Shown in pieces: positions 12,721-23,930 of a stretch of DNA of 64,000 bases. Where the stretch lies: NCBI GenBank assembly GCA_032358165.1, contig JAALGY010000019.1:620001-684000 (forward strand), read 5' to 3'. Made by a program: the position numbers and the translations under genes. The notes below the pieces were generated by a model. It did not search any database, was not told the DNA's origin, and was given only the letters and a program-made list of their open reading frames with translations. Positions within the stretch are counted from its first letter, which is position 1, and every line of letters begins with the position of its first letter. The DNA is from Diplosphaera chodatii (Eukaryota; Chlorophyta; Trebouxiophyceae; Prasiolales; Stichococcaceae).

Positions 12721-13522
12721 ATGAGTCTGTGGGCTCCATGTGATTGCTGTACACGCAAACAAGCAAGGGAGCAATCGGCAAGGTGTGCGCCTGCAGACCA
12801 CACGGGGGCATGGAGACAGCAGCGCAGGGTCACAACAGCGGCGGCGGGGCCAGGCGGGGGCGTGCTGGACAAGCCGCGCGTAATGGAGCCCGGTCTTGGT
12901 GAAAAGTGAGCATCGACATTTGTCAGAGGGCGCACCTGCCTGGGATGCAGACGTGCATGACAGTGGTGCCAGGTCAGGATCAGGCCGCAGTGCAGCAGCG
13001 CGAGTGCCATCACACTGTCAATGTGCTGCCTCTGCAGGAAGCAGACGAAGAAGAAGAAGCCGCCGCAGTACCGTGTGATGCTGCACAACGACAGCTTCAA
13101 CCGCCGTGAGTATGTGGTGAAGATACTGCTCAAGGTGGTGGACGTCATCACAATGGCAGATGCCGTCAACATCATGCAGGTGATTTTCGTAGCATGTCTG
13201 GCGGCAGCTGCAGAGCTCCGATGTTATTGACTGATCTACTGTCAAGTCGACTAACAATGGGCGAGATGGACGCAAAACACACAGCTCCTGGGCCACACGC
13301 CATTGACACTCCGCACTCTTGGCGTGCAATGAATATGGCATCGCACGCACCAGCTGCCAGCAACCGGTTCAGACACCAATCAGGGGAATCCCTTCGCATG
13401 TGCAGAAAGCGCATGTGGACGGCTTGGCATGTGTCATCAGCTGTCCGCAAGAGGACGCTGAGAGCTATTGCGAGGGTTTGCGAGGAAATGGCTTGATCTC
13501 GTCGGTCGAGCCTGACAATTGA
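12721..13522 (+). CDS. CLPS: ATP-dependent Clp protease adaptor ClpS, chloroplast
   Basis: Three exons in phase (12721-12905, 13038-13179, 13406-13522), 147 residues. ClpS delivers N-degron substrates to the ClpC chaperone of the stromal Clp protease. The core is unmistakable: PPQYRVMLHNDSFNRREYVV (substrate pocket His-Asn-Asp), then ILLKVVDVITMADAVNIMQ. It continues with KAHVDGLACVISCPQEDAES and ends in GLISSVEPDN. The region before the core (GGGVLDKPRVMEPGLGEK) matches the linker of plant ClpS1. The preceding ~40 residues are basic/Ser/Cys-rich, as in a transit peptide. The start at 12721 is the first in-frame ATG. An earlier exon is possible, because the presequence looks short. A TGTAA element follows at 13540. 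Confidence 0.93.
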
Positions 13523-13539
13523 TACGACTGTTGTGTCAG

Positions 13540-13544
13540 TGTAA
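13540..13544 (+). promoter_or_regulatory. TGTAA polyadenylation element of clpS
   Basis: TGTAA lies 18 nt after the ClpS stop codon, the same arrangement as in RPL22. Confidence 0.45.
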
Positions 13545-14277
13545 TACTCCAGCGGGCATAGCATTGTATATGTTTCGTTTCCTGAGGTGCCCGCTGAGGC
13601 CTGGCGGCATGCACATGACAGCAAGCGAACAAGCATTCGAATGAAAAGGTCTCGACGTCAGTGGTTCTCGCGGTGTGAGAACGTTGATGGTCACTACAGC
13701 GAGTGCAATTGAATTGGCTGTTGGCCTACAACTGTGCAACTGAAGTAAGTTGAAGTGCAGACACCCCTTGCAAGAGGGAACACATAACGCTAAAGTTACG
13801 GGGAAGGCCCATATTGCCCACGTTCCATTGGCAGCCAGCTGGTCGCTTGATTGGGATCCCAAAAGGTCCTACTACGAGCCGTTGGTGTCTAGTGTGCTGC
13901 CCGGCCGCCCGCTTGCAGATTGCAATCAGCTCTTTGACCGGTCGGAGGTGCCAGTCGCACAGCTTGTGACGAACTGCAGCTTGGTCGGGGGCTGTTGGCC
14001 TTGCGAAGATCAAACTTGCACTACTGCGCTGGGACAGGAAGTACAGTCGGCAGCTGCAGCAATCTGCGAACAACCGCTGGATGACTCAAGTCTCACGGCA
14101 AACGTGTGACAAGTGACACTGCTAGTGTTGTCGGCGTCTACTTGCAGGACAGTTGTTGTTGGGGTTCCACCCTGCCTGGTGCGATCTTATTTTCCGAAAC
14201 ACGGTCCGAGGTCCTGACAGAGTTCGACCAGCTGGGACTGCTGCGATTCACGAACAGGCACGCAAGGGTTCAGCACC
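13545..14277. other. No gene recognised
   Basis: Spacer between clpS and the next plus-strand gene. Open frames lack recognisable motifs. Confidence 0.5.
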
Positions 14278-15588
14278 ATGCAGCTCGCGGTCAGCGGCCA
14301 CCCCGTTGTTGCCGCTACCCTGGCAGCAGTTGCCCCGCTCAGCCGGAAGCAATCTGCAGGACGGCATGCCTTCCTGCGTACACAGCGAACATCACGCTGC
14401 GAGCGCACCAGCATGACGGTGCGTGCGCAGTGGCAGCAGCAGGACCCGCAGCAGCGGGACCCGAGATCCGGTGGCCGCAGGCTCATTGACCCGGAGGTTC
14501 TGCCAAGGGACCCCGGCAGCCGGCAGGGTGGCCAGCAGTCCAGGGGGCCGCAGCCCAGGCCTGGGTGGGACTGGCCACCGCCGCCGCCGCCGCCTCCCCC
14601 GCCCCCGTTCCGCCGCCGTCAGAAGGTTGGCCAGGTGGGTGGCATCGCCCGGCAATCTGGTGCAGGCCTGACAGGAGCACGTCAGAACCGCCGGCTCAAC
14701 GAGCAGAGACTTGCATTCAGGGGCAGGCACACCGACGGTGTTGAGACCCTGAACGACTGTTCTGCAGCTGCTGGGTTCGCGGCGAGAGCTGCTCGCCAGT
14801 CTTGCCTTTGTGGGCGCTGTGGTCCTTGGATTCCAAGCCATCGACCCTCTCAGAGACCAGCCGGCAGGTGAGGCTGCAGCTGAATGTTTCTGGCTGCGAT
14901 TGCCTGCCGTGCGAGCTCACACACCGTGCCCCGTATCTGGTCGGCGGGTAAGCACGGTCTCATACAGGAGCTCGAGCGCTCTCTGAGGCGTTTGGCATGC
15001 TGCATGGGTTGCAGACGAACAGGAGGGAGCTTTCGGCAACCGCGGCATGCCGAGCGTGCAGTACACAGCAGAGGGCGTCATTGTGCGCCGCATAACAGAC
15101 GGCAGCGCCATGAAGGTGGTTTTCACAGCTCAAGCATTGACGACACCAGCTGGCACACTCCGGCAGAAACCAGCATGCGACGATGTTTGTGGGCATGCTG
15201 CTGTGCCTGCGAACTCGAGCAGCCCGGTCGGAGCAATGGGGATGGAGGATGAGGATGTTTCTCCACATGCAGGTCGTCAGCGGCAAACAGCCTGGGCAGC
15301 TGCTGCTGTTGGACCTGCAGTCAGGGGAGCTGTATGAGATGCGGCTCGGTCTGGACAGTCAGGTGAGCTTTCAACATACTCTCTCCTCGAGATGACATAC
15401 GTCACCCTGTTAGACCAGGCAGGCTGACATGTATGGCCATCATACCAGCACACTGTGATCGTTTCAGCAGCTGGCGCACTCTTGCATGGCAGGTGGACCC
15501 ATATCAAAGAGACTTGATGAACCTCATCTTCCTGAACCCTGGGTGGGAGCTGATGCTCAAGCCAGCGCCGCCGGCAAACTTTCGCTGA
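14278..15588 (+). CDS. Chloroplast-targeted protein of unknown function, possible thylakoid Tat-type signal
   Basis: Five exons in phase: 14278-14634, 14768-14867, 15015-15115, 15273-15362 and 15493-15588, 247 residues. The N-terminus is Ala/Ser/Arg-rich and acid-poor (MQLAVSGHPVVAATL), a typical algal transit peptide. A hydrophilic Gln/Arg/Pro region follows with a run of ten or more prolines. Exon 2 encodes SRRELLASLAFVGAVVLGFQ, a twin-arginine followed by a hydrophobic stretch, so thylakoid lumen targeting or a single membrane anchor is plausible. The C-terminal ~95 residues (GNRGMPSVQYTAEGVIV, QPGQLLLLDLQSGELYEM, NLIFLNPGWELMLKP) look like a small globular domain I do not recognise. The consistent splice phases support a real gene. 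Confidence 0.7.
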
Positions 15589-16162
15589 CCAGACTTGAAC
15601 AACATGGCAGCAGATTTGTACTTTTCCCTCTGCAACACCGATGGTACGTTCAGACTAGCTGAGTATACTCGGATGACAGCGCATGTGCAAAACCTGTCAA
15701 GTATGCATGGCTAATGGGTGAAGCTGTTTTGGCGTGCAAGCTGTGTGAGCCCAGAGTGAGCACTTGTATCTTTGCAAGGTGTGTGTCAAACCGTAAATTG
15801 GAGTCCAATCACATTACAGACCACAGATGTACGTACGTGGAGCTCGCATACAATCCCGAACAGCACACTGTGCTGCCGGGTGTAGAAATCCACGTGTGGT
15901 GCACCGATTTTTTGACGCATGCACAGCGCCACATCCAGCCCAAACCTGAACATGTACAGCGATGAAGGATGTCGCTATCGCCTGCCTATGCTGCCATCTT
16001 TGCAACTGCAGGTATTGCCTCCCTGCCAGCATGTTCACCAACTGATACACCGGATACAAGACAAGCATAGCATGATCCCCCCACTGACTTGGCCTTGCGT
16101 GCCACAGGCGTCCTGCCAATGAGGTCCCATACACTGAGGTGCACTGCCACAAGCCCGGGCCA
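15589..16162. other. No gene recognised
   Basis: Convergent intergenic stretch between the chloroplast-targeted gene (plus) and the Sec14-like gene (minus). No motif was seen. Confidence 0.5.
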
Positions 16163-19100
16163 TCAGTATGGCCTCAGGCCACCGTCCAGGGGGGTGGCAG
16201 GTAGGACGATAGGCCCAGGCGGCACCCGCGGAAGGCGCTGCCTAACGGGCCGAGTCGGGTGCGGCGCTGCCCAGAAGGCGCCCAGGGCCCACAGCGCCAC
16301 GCATCGCGCCCCCTCCCACACCGTAAGCAGCAGCACCTGCACCAATGCAACAATCTGCACCTCGAGCCTCGGTGATCTGCATGCCCAGCGGCAGGCGCAG
16401 GCCCAACAAAGCAGTGGCCAAACTACAGGCTGCCTTCCCCCGCCATGTCTGTTTTGAGGCGATGAGAAGCCTCCCGGACAGTAGCCCTGCCGTGCAACGA
16501 TCTCGCATAGCAGGCTTGACGCTGTGCAATCAAGCTGCATCATGGGTGAACCTCCAGCCTCTATGCAGATACAAGGCCACATACCTTGGGGTTGACCAGG
16601 GGGTGCAGCTTGGTGCCCCAGCGGCGGGAGGCAGACGCGAAGCGGCTTTTGGCAACAGCAGACGCCAGGCGCGACTGCACAACCGCCTGCTGCAGTGCGA
16701 TGCTGCGCTGTCGCATCAGTGCCAGCTGCTGCTGTGCTGCCCCAGGGCCGGCTGCTGTTGTTGCACAGCACGGCAATGGGTCAGGGGGCATGTGCTGCAT
16801 TGCTTTCTGCTACTGCAAAACTCGTAAATCCCTTCGTGTAAGGCATGGCCCAGGTGCCCGTCACAATGTCCAGGGTACACTGCTTGTGCATCATGTGATG
16901 CTGCAGACTTGAGAGGTACCTGGGTCGCTGCGGCGCCACCACAGGTGAGGGCGGGGCACCGATGGCCGAGGCGGCGCCGGCAGCCGGATGCGCCCCACAG
17001 CAGTGCCGCCCCGCTTGACCCCCGCCCATGCCGATGAGAACGCATCCCTGCACCAAGGCCGAATTTGGACGCGACGCACCAACTCGCTGCGACATGGTGA
17101 AATCATGTACTGAAGAGTGTGACCAAGATGCGTTGGCACACCGCCATAGGCATGCCACAAACGCAATGCGGCACAGACACGACACACCCTGTCCCGCTGG
17201 ATCCAAATCAGCAAGCGTGCTGAAAGCCTGCGCACCCGACGGCACCCTTGGCGGCCGACAGGCGGCCCTCTGCGGGGGGTGCATCCCGGGGGATGCTGCG
17301 CCGCCGTGACTCCCGCCGCTGCAACCGCCCCGCCAGCCGCACCGCCACCGCCTGCGCCGCCGGCACCATCTCTGCCTGCCCGCCGTACTGCCTCGGCAGC
17401 ACCTGTAAGGTCACCCAGTGGCGGGCTCGACCCACGTGTTGTATGCCCTATGTGCAGGGGCTGCAGGGCCACATGGTTGTCGTGTGCAGCTGTGCAGCAA
17501 CCCAGGCCGCTGCTTTGACGTTCAGCTAGACAGAAGCATGCTCGGAGGGGCCGGGAGCACATGGTTACACCTCAGGGGGGATGGCCTCCTGCAGGCGGGC
17601 GGCACGCTCCGCGCCCGACAGGAACACAATCTTCTCGCGGGTCGCGGCCTCGATGAAGGGCGACACGAGGCGCCACAGGCCCCAGAAGATGAAGGGCGCA
17701 TTCAGAAACCACAGCTGGGACAGGCGCTCGGGGAAGTGGCCCTGCAGCGTGAGGCGAGCGCACCATTCCAGGACGGGTGCAGCAAACTGAGCACAGCCGC
17801 AACCTATGATCCTCAGGGTGGCTCTTCCTGACAGTTAAGATGGTTCAGTGTGATGCGCGTGTACGTGATGCTTTGTGCAGGCAGGCAGCGCATGGCGAAG
17901 CACAAGCGCCAGAGGGCCAGCCATGGCGCCAGCAGCCCACCTGCAGGAGCTCAAAGATGTTGCGCAGCGCCTTGACGTCCAGGTTGTTCATTCGCAGCCC
18001 TGCACATATGATCAGCGAGCGTCAGGGTCCAGCCCTAAGGAACGAACTGTGTATTCCATCCAAATGGTATATGAACACATCTTGGATCACAACGAATGCT
18101 GAGTAGCCATAGCACAGTTGCAGAAGCAACATCTGGTACTGGCTCAGCAGACCGCACCTGACAAATCAAACAGGCACAAGAATTTGCCCAGCGGATTGGC
18201 CCTGACGTCGCTCGCCATAGCCGCGGCATTGTCCAGCACGTACACAATGAGCCGGTTGGTCTCCTCCAGGCGGCGGGTGCCCATGTCATGGCGCGCGGCT
18301 AACACCAGCATCACCGGGCGGCCCTGCGATCAGGGGCATTTAGATGTCCTTTTCTGTCGTATGCAGACCGGTATCCTTGTGCATTGTGTGCAGCGAAGGG
18401 TCGCCTGCGTGCTGATGTAGGCTGTTCCACAGGCATCAAGCACCCACTTGGAGGAGGGCGACTTGCCTGTTTGTCGCATCCCTGCAGAAACACCTTGTTC
18501 ACTGCCAGCTCATTCCTGATCTCGTCCTGCAACACCAGATGGCACGCTGTGGACACCTGCCCAAAGACAGTGCCCTGTGGTCGACGGCAATGGCGGCAAC
18601 CAAGGTCATGGTACGTCGTGTATGACAGCAGACATCGCCTGCCGCACCTCGCTGATGCGGCCGGTGGGCACATAGCTGTACCGCCAACGGGCGTGCTGCC
18701 GGAGCGAGGCCTCCGCCTCATCCACATCACGATTCCGTGCGGCAAGCCACCTGTCAGCACATGCACTGAGCTCGTGTGACCGGAGGTCGTCAGTGCTATG
18801 TGGGCATCCGGACGCGTGCAGGCTGTCCACAAACAACCGTACCGTGAGAACCCCTTCCATGCGAAAGTACCTATCAGACTGATCGTCAGCTTTCGTACCT
18901 CAGCAGGCACGCATCATCCATCTCCTCGCCACCGGCCTGCAGCATGTCAGCCACTGACATGCCCTCTGGTACCACGGGGACAGCCCCTGTCATGGCCCCA
19001 TCACGCGATGTGCTGCCGGCTGCCATGCTGCTGCTGCATGCCATGCTGCTGCTGATGGCTGCTCCGCAGGCTGGGTCCGACAGCCGCTGCCGCAGTGTCG

Positions 19101-19804
19101 TTACCGCCTCATCGACGGTACCGAGCGAGATGGCCTCGCTGGGCGCGCTGCTGAGGGCACAGGAGCCCTGGCTGCTGAACGAGGTCCGCCTCCGGCGCCG
19201 CCGGGCAGCTCCCCAACCAACTGCATCGCCTGCAGTGTGAGCACATGCTTGTCAGCGGAACGCTGAGGCAGCCAGCGATGTGTTAGGTATGTTGCATCCT
19301 CACAGACCAGGCAGCATGCAGCACATGTGACAAGAGCCTTCTCGCGCCAAACCTTGCTCGGTAAGCATGGCAGGCTCACCAGCAGCGGAATCCGGCGACC
19401 GCAACGTTGGAAGCTGCACGGTGCACGTAGCACCAAGCAGCTGCACCTCAATTGAGATGTGGACGCCGACAGCGGCCAGCGGCTGCATCACCGCCAGCGC
19501 ACCCTGCCTGTGTGTCCGCAAGCAAGATTGCATGGGTGATGGACCAGCTCCCTCTCATGCATGTAGTGGGTGATGCTGAAAGTACAGCGTCGTCAGATTA
19601 CAGTGTCATCAGACGGGTCCCAGCCCCTTGCCACGGCAAGTGTGGCACTGTCAGCCTGGGCATCCCCCTGAAGCATGTCAATGTGCACTTGCAGACCAGA
19701 GCTCGCGTGCAGCTGCACGCACACCACACAGGTGCAACACCAGGTACGCACCTGCATGCTTCGGTGACGCGCACAGAGTGGCGCCCGGTGTGATCGACCT
19801 CCAT
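16163..19804 (-). CDS. Sec14-like CRAL-TRIO lipid-transfer protein with C-terminal hydrophobic anchor
   Basis: Resolved exons: 18899-19229, 18648-18750, 18467-18526, 18158-18323, 17941-17999, 17571-17741, 17246-17402, 16920-17047, 16585-16806 and 16163-16354. The CRAL-TRIO N domain reads WLAARNRDVDEAEASLRQHA. The lipid-binding domain follows with NKVFLQGCDKQGRPVMLVL, ETNRLIVYVLDNA and GHFPERLSQLWFLNAPFIF. It ends with EKIVFLSG and LPRQYGGQ. Such proteins bind and move phosphoinositides or other hydrophobic ligands. After the domain comes a basic, low-complexity linker and a strongly hydrophobic tail (VALVQVLLLTVWEGARCVAL). The intron at 18324-18466 starts with GC. The exons at 16920-17047 and beyond follow from phase alone. 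N-terminal exons above 19229 are uncertain; an ATG at 19804 is one candidate start. Confidence 0.8.
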
Positions 19805-20534
19805 GCACGCAAATCTCCCTGCTACTGGTCTGCACCCCGCTGCACCGCTGTCCGCTCAGACGGCGGCAGCCGCCGCGGTTGCTCATACCATTGTACGCGG
19901 TCGATGCGCTGTCGTCTCTGCAATGTGCGTGCCGTGTTCGTCATTCCAGGTGCGGCACGAAATTGCAGACACGACGGAGTGGGGTGCGTGGGAAGCGTGT
20001 ACACCCTCGTAGCGTGTGGCGCAGCAGCAAGAGGCAGCTCTGCACGCCGATGATTTCCAGATTTCGTGTGGCACAGTACTAGCTCGGAACTGCGGGATCT
20101 GATGACTGGACGATGTCATACAGCTATTTGTGGCTGTGGTCTGCGACTCTCGTGCACAAAGGTCCCATGCATGACTCAGCAACAGACCCCAAGATAGAGC
20201 AAGATGGTGGCAAGAATTCTGCTGACAATCGGTCCAGATGCGGTGCAGTTGAGACTGTTACTTACCACTGATGTCACCCGTGGCAAGCGAAGTGAGTTCG
20301 AAAGGAGTTGTGCCGCACAGGGGGCACGCACAACATAAGCAAAGCAGGCGGATGGCGTGCCATCCAGCTGCAAGAAACAAGCATCCAAGACTGCATCTAG
20401 ACCATGCGTGGCATGGATGCCCTGCAACAGAAACAATCGAGTAACGGCATGTCTTTCTATATGACAGGATCCGCTTGGATCGCTTGATCTACTGACGGGT
20501 GTACCAGCGGACTGCCGAAAACCTAGCTGTGCCG
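19805..20534. other. Unassigned stretch, possible extra 5' exon of the Sec14-like gene
   Basis: A minus-strand open block near 20270-20420 ends at a good GTAAGT donor, so an upstream exon of the Sec14-like gene is possible. No start codon or motif fixes it. Confidence 0.3.
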
Positions 20535-22772
20535 TCAGGCCAGCGCTGCATTTGGCCGCAGCTTGTCTATCTCCTCATTGCAGCGGTTGACCATGTCCAG
20601 AATCTCCTGCGTCGACTGCTCGCACGGCCCACCACTACACATGGAGCACATCTGCACGTTAGCGCCTGAACGTTGGCACATCAGCACATCAACTAGTCAG
20701 CAAGTAAGAGATGCAGGTCTGAAATCACATCAGCCTTTCCAACTTCGCCATGGCCAGTGCTCTGCACTACCTAAAGCCTGTGCCAGCGCAACTGCATAGA
20801 GCTGGTCACCTGACGTTGTCAGTGGCCTGAAGCCGGGCGTTCATCTCATGGGTACCGGCAGGTAGATCCTTCAGGAACCAGGGGTGGTTCATGATGCCTG
20901 CAATGCTGATCCGCTTTGACGGCTCCGCTGTCAGCATCTGCCTCAGCAGGTCTCTGCACGCCACAGACACCTGCACGCCGCACGGAAGCCGCTGACACAA
21001 CCAACTATGCAAAACCTCTGCCGTGATGCCATGCAGCCATGCAAAGCCGATTAGGGCCGACAACCAAAGCACAGGTGGCAGAAAGGGCTGTACCTTGGGC
21101 GGCAATATGAAATCGGCGCTGATGATGCGGCCAAACATGAGCTGCATGCGACGAACGCCCTTCACCTGGGACGGATCAGAAGCAGAGGAAGTTGATCATG
21201 AGCTGGTGATGAAGCTGGACAGCTGCTGTTCGAGAAGGTGATCTGAGAAGGTGGTCCGGAACGCAATCAGGTTAAGATGCCGAAGAAAGTTTGCACCACA
21301 CCTTCTCATCCTCCGCTCGCCGGAAGGGGAAGCTGCCCATGAGCATGACGTACAGCATCACACCGCAGGACCAGATGTCTGCAGACTTGCCGTCATACAC
21401 CTCTGTCGTCAGCACCTACAGGCGCACGACCAACATCAGCATATCCTCACATACCAAATGGGATCCCAGCAATAGCCAGCACGTTTCTGGGGTGGCATGC
21501 ACCATCACCATCACGTGCAAGCACTGTGAAAGAAGCCGTGCATCTCCGCTACCAGCATGACCGCAGCTCTGCACACGAGGGCACCTCGGGCGCCATGTAC
21601 TCGGGTGTGCCGCAGGCGGTTTTGCACAGCGAGCCTGCCACCTCGTCCTTGGAGTAGCCAAAGTCGCACATCTTGATGATGGGCAGCGGCTGGCTGCCGT
21701 CCAACAGCACGTTGTCCAGCTGCAAGTACACAATTACTTCTTTTCGACAACTGGTGCAACACAGCGTGTGACCGCCAGCAGCCGCGATCTCAAGCTGAAG
21801 CAGCTGCTCACCTTGATGTCGCGGTTGGCAATGCCAAGCCTGTGGCAGTAGTCAACTGCGATGATAAACTGCTGGAAGAACCACCTGGCGTCCGTCTCCG
21901 GCACCCCCCCAAGCTGCACCACAGGTGAGCTTAGAAGGAGCACTGGCACAATGCAGCTTTTGCTGCAGCAGCAACCAGCAGCCTGCAGCACGCAGTGAGC
22001 CAGTCGATGGCCACTCACTCCGGCACGTTTGCAGGCGTCCACATACTCTGACAAGTCGCCACCAGGCGCATACTCCATGGCAATCGCCAAATGGTGCGTT
22101 GTCATGAAGACCTCCTACGCACGGTGGCAAACGGGTCAAATTGCTGTCAAGCCCGTCAAGAGCAACTCCTTCTTATGTTGCTTGCAGCAGGGTGCAATGC
22201 ACATGCACACAGCGCTCGCACCTTGAGCTGAATGATGTGCGGGTGCATGGCGCACTCGCGGTGGTTGAGCAGCTCCCGCGCAATGATGCGCTGGCTGGTG
22301 CGTCCGCCGCGCTCGATGAACTTGATGGCCACCTGCTCATCCGTCTCTGTGTCCAGCGCGAGCTGGACAAACCCCGATGCGCCGCTGTGTGCAACACACG
22401 TACGTCTCATAAGTTGGGTGCCCTGGTCTGGCGCACTTGCAGCCAGCGGCGTCCCACACACATCCGACGGCGTTTGCAGAGGGTCTGCTGCTGGATGAGC
22501 TGAGTTAATAGCTGCATAACCTCCGTGCTGGGGTGTACATGCACGCGCAACCTTGCACCCTGCCCTGAAAACCACCACTCCCCACGCAGCACGGGATGTC
22601 ATAGCCGAGCTGATGATGAAGTCGACAGCTGTTGTCTCGGAGGCAGTGAGATGCACCTGTTCAGATGTCGCAGCTTGACGTAGCGAGGGTGTCCCTCCAA
22701 CGGAGTTTGGAGCTCGTCCAGCGGTTTGGACGAGGCGTGGTTGGCCTCACCGTGCCCTTGAACCCCATTCAT
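20535..22772 (-). CDS. SnRK2-like serine/threonine protein kinase
   Basis: Nine exons in perfect phase: 22657-22772, 22222-22384, 22019-22114, 21812-21913, 21585-21719, 21302-21415, 21094-21165, 20810-20970 and 20535-20634. They give 352 residues, the usual SnRK2 length. Kinase motifs in order: [19 protein letters not shown] (Gly loop), VAIKFIERG (catalytic Lys), [13 protein letters not shown], then IANRDIKLDNVLL (catalytic loop). ICDFGYSK-type [38 protein letters not shown] and [19 protein letters not shown] complete the domain. A short C-tail ([15 protein letters not shown]) resembles the SnRK2 segment after the kinase domain. The catalytic loop has Asn in place of the usual His of HRD; I believe this substitution also occurs in other algal kinases of this type. 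In plants the family mediates osmotic and nutrient stress signalling; the role here is inferred. Confidence 0.92.
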
Positions 22773-23232
22773 GACCGCCAGCCGGCGCCTAGCTCATCAA
22801 GCAGCGGCCAGCGGCACCTGGGGCCTCTGCCGAACTGTGTGACACCCACAGCCCGGGGTGCAGTGGCCCAACACTCTGGCACGTTGCTGGCAGCAAACCG
22901 TGCAGGCCGTCTGATGCTCAAATGACGGTCAGCAGCCGTGACCCGGTGCGAAGCCTGGTGTCTCACGATCAGCAACAGCTGCAAGTGTATATCCACTACG
23001 CCCCGCTGGCAGAACTGCGGGCTCTGTGACTGGGCGCCCCAGCCAGGGCACGCGTCCACGGCAGACCAAAGGGTGCCAGCTAGTCCCTGTCAGATGATAA
23101 TCAGGGGTCTGCCGCTCTGCTGGCTATGCAAGTGCTGACTAGAAATTGCTGAGCGGTGAGGTAAGGACAGGGCCAACAAATTGCCAATGACGAGACGAGA
23201 GCTGCCGCCCTGGAGCAGACCAATAAAGAAGA

Positions 23233-23575
23233 ATGGACCAGGTCTTCGTGATCAGTTACTGGGCTGACGCCTCCCCGGACTACTTCATTGCAGGCACTAT
23301 ACGAGAGAGGAAAGGCATCGGTCCGAGCTGCGTATGGCCTTCCGTTGCAAGATACGGTGTCGAGAAGTTTTAGACCTTCCTTGAGACGAAGGTTGGAATT
23401 TCCGCAGGCTTGGACGCAATTCTTTCCGCCACCGATGGGCCTACCCGCCAGCTCGAAACGTACATCGCAGACTATGCGCCAGCATGCTGCGCGGGATCAG
23501 TAGCAGGCGGCTGGGGAGCTGTACTGGCGACCGACTGTGAGCAAGCTGTTCGATGGGCTGCGGGGCCAGCTCTGA
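23233..23575 (+). CDS. Uncertain short coding segments upstream of the TKL kinase
   Basis: An ATG at 23233 begins MDQVFVISYWADASPDYF. After an acceptor at 23287 an open block reads ALYERGKASVRAAYGL, and a final block reads AAGELYWRPTVSKLFDGL before TGA near 23575. These could be a small separate gene or the 5' end of the kinase gene. I recognise no family, and the splice chain is not unique. Confidence 0.3.
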
Positions 23576-23930
23576 GAAGGTAGGAGGCGTCGCCTTTCCA
23601 ACGCGCACTATCTGAGGTCACGTCGCGACACGGGTGCTCAATGCGTGAAAGTCTTGGTGCTTGACCAGTCGAGCAGCACCGGGGATCGGAGGACTACTTT
23701 GCCGTTGCCTGCTGGGCGTGCAAGCCGCTTTCCTCACGCCCGGCACTTCAGATGGAATCGGTGTGGGATGTGCTGCGCTGTGGCAGTCCTCGACGCTGAC
23801 GTTCCGCATGCAGCCGTCCTGAAGCAGGGCTGGTACACCGATACAGCTTCATGGTCAGGCTCCTGTGGGTCAACTTCCTGCGCAGCCCAGGCCGCAGCTG
23901 ATGATGTGTGTGCTATGTCGATACGCGCAG

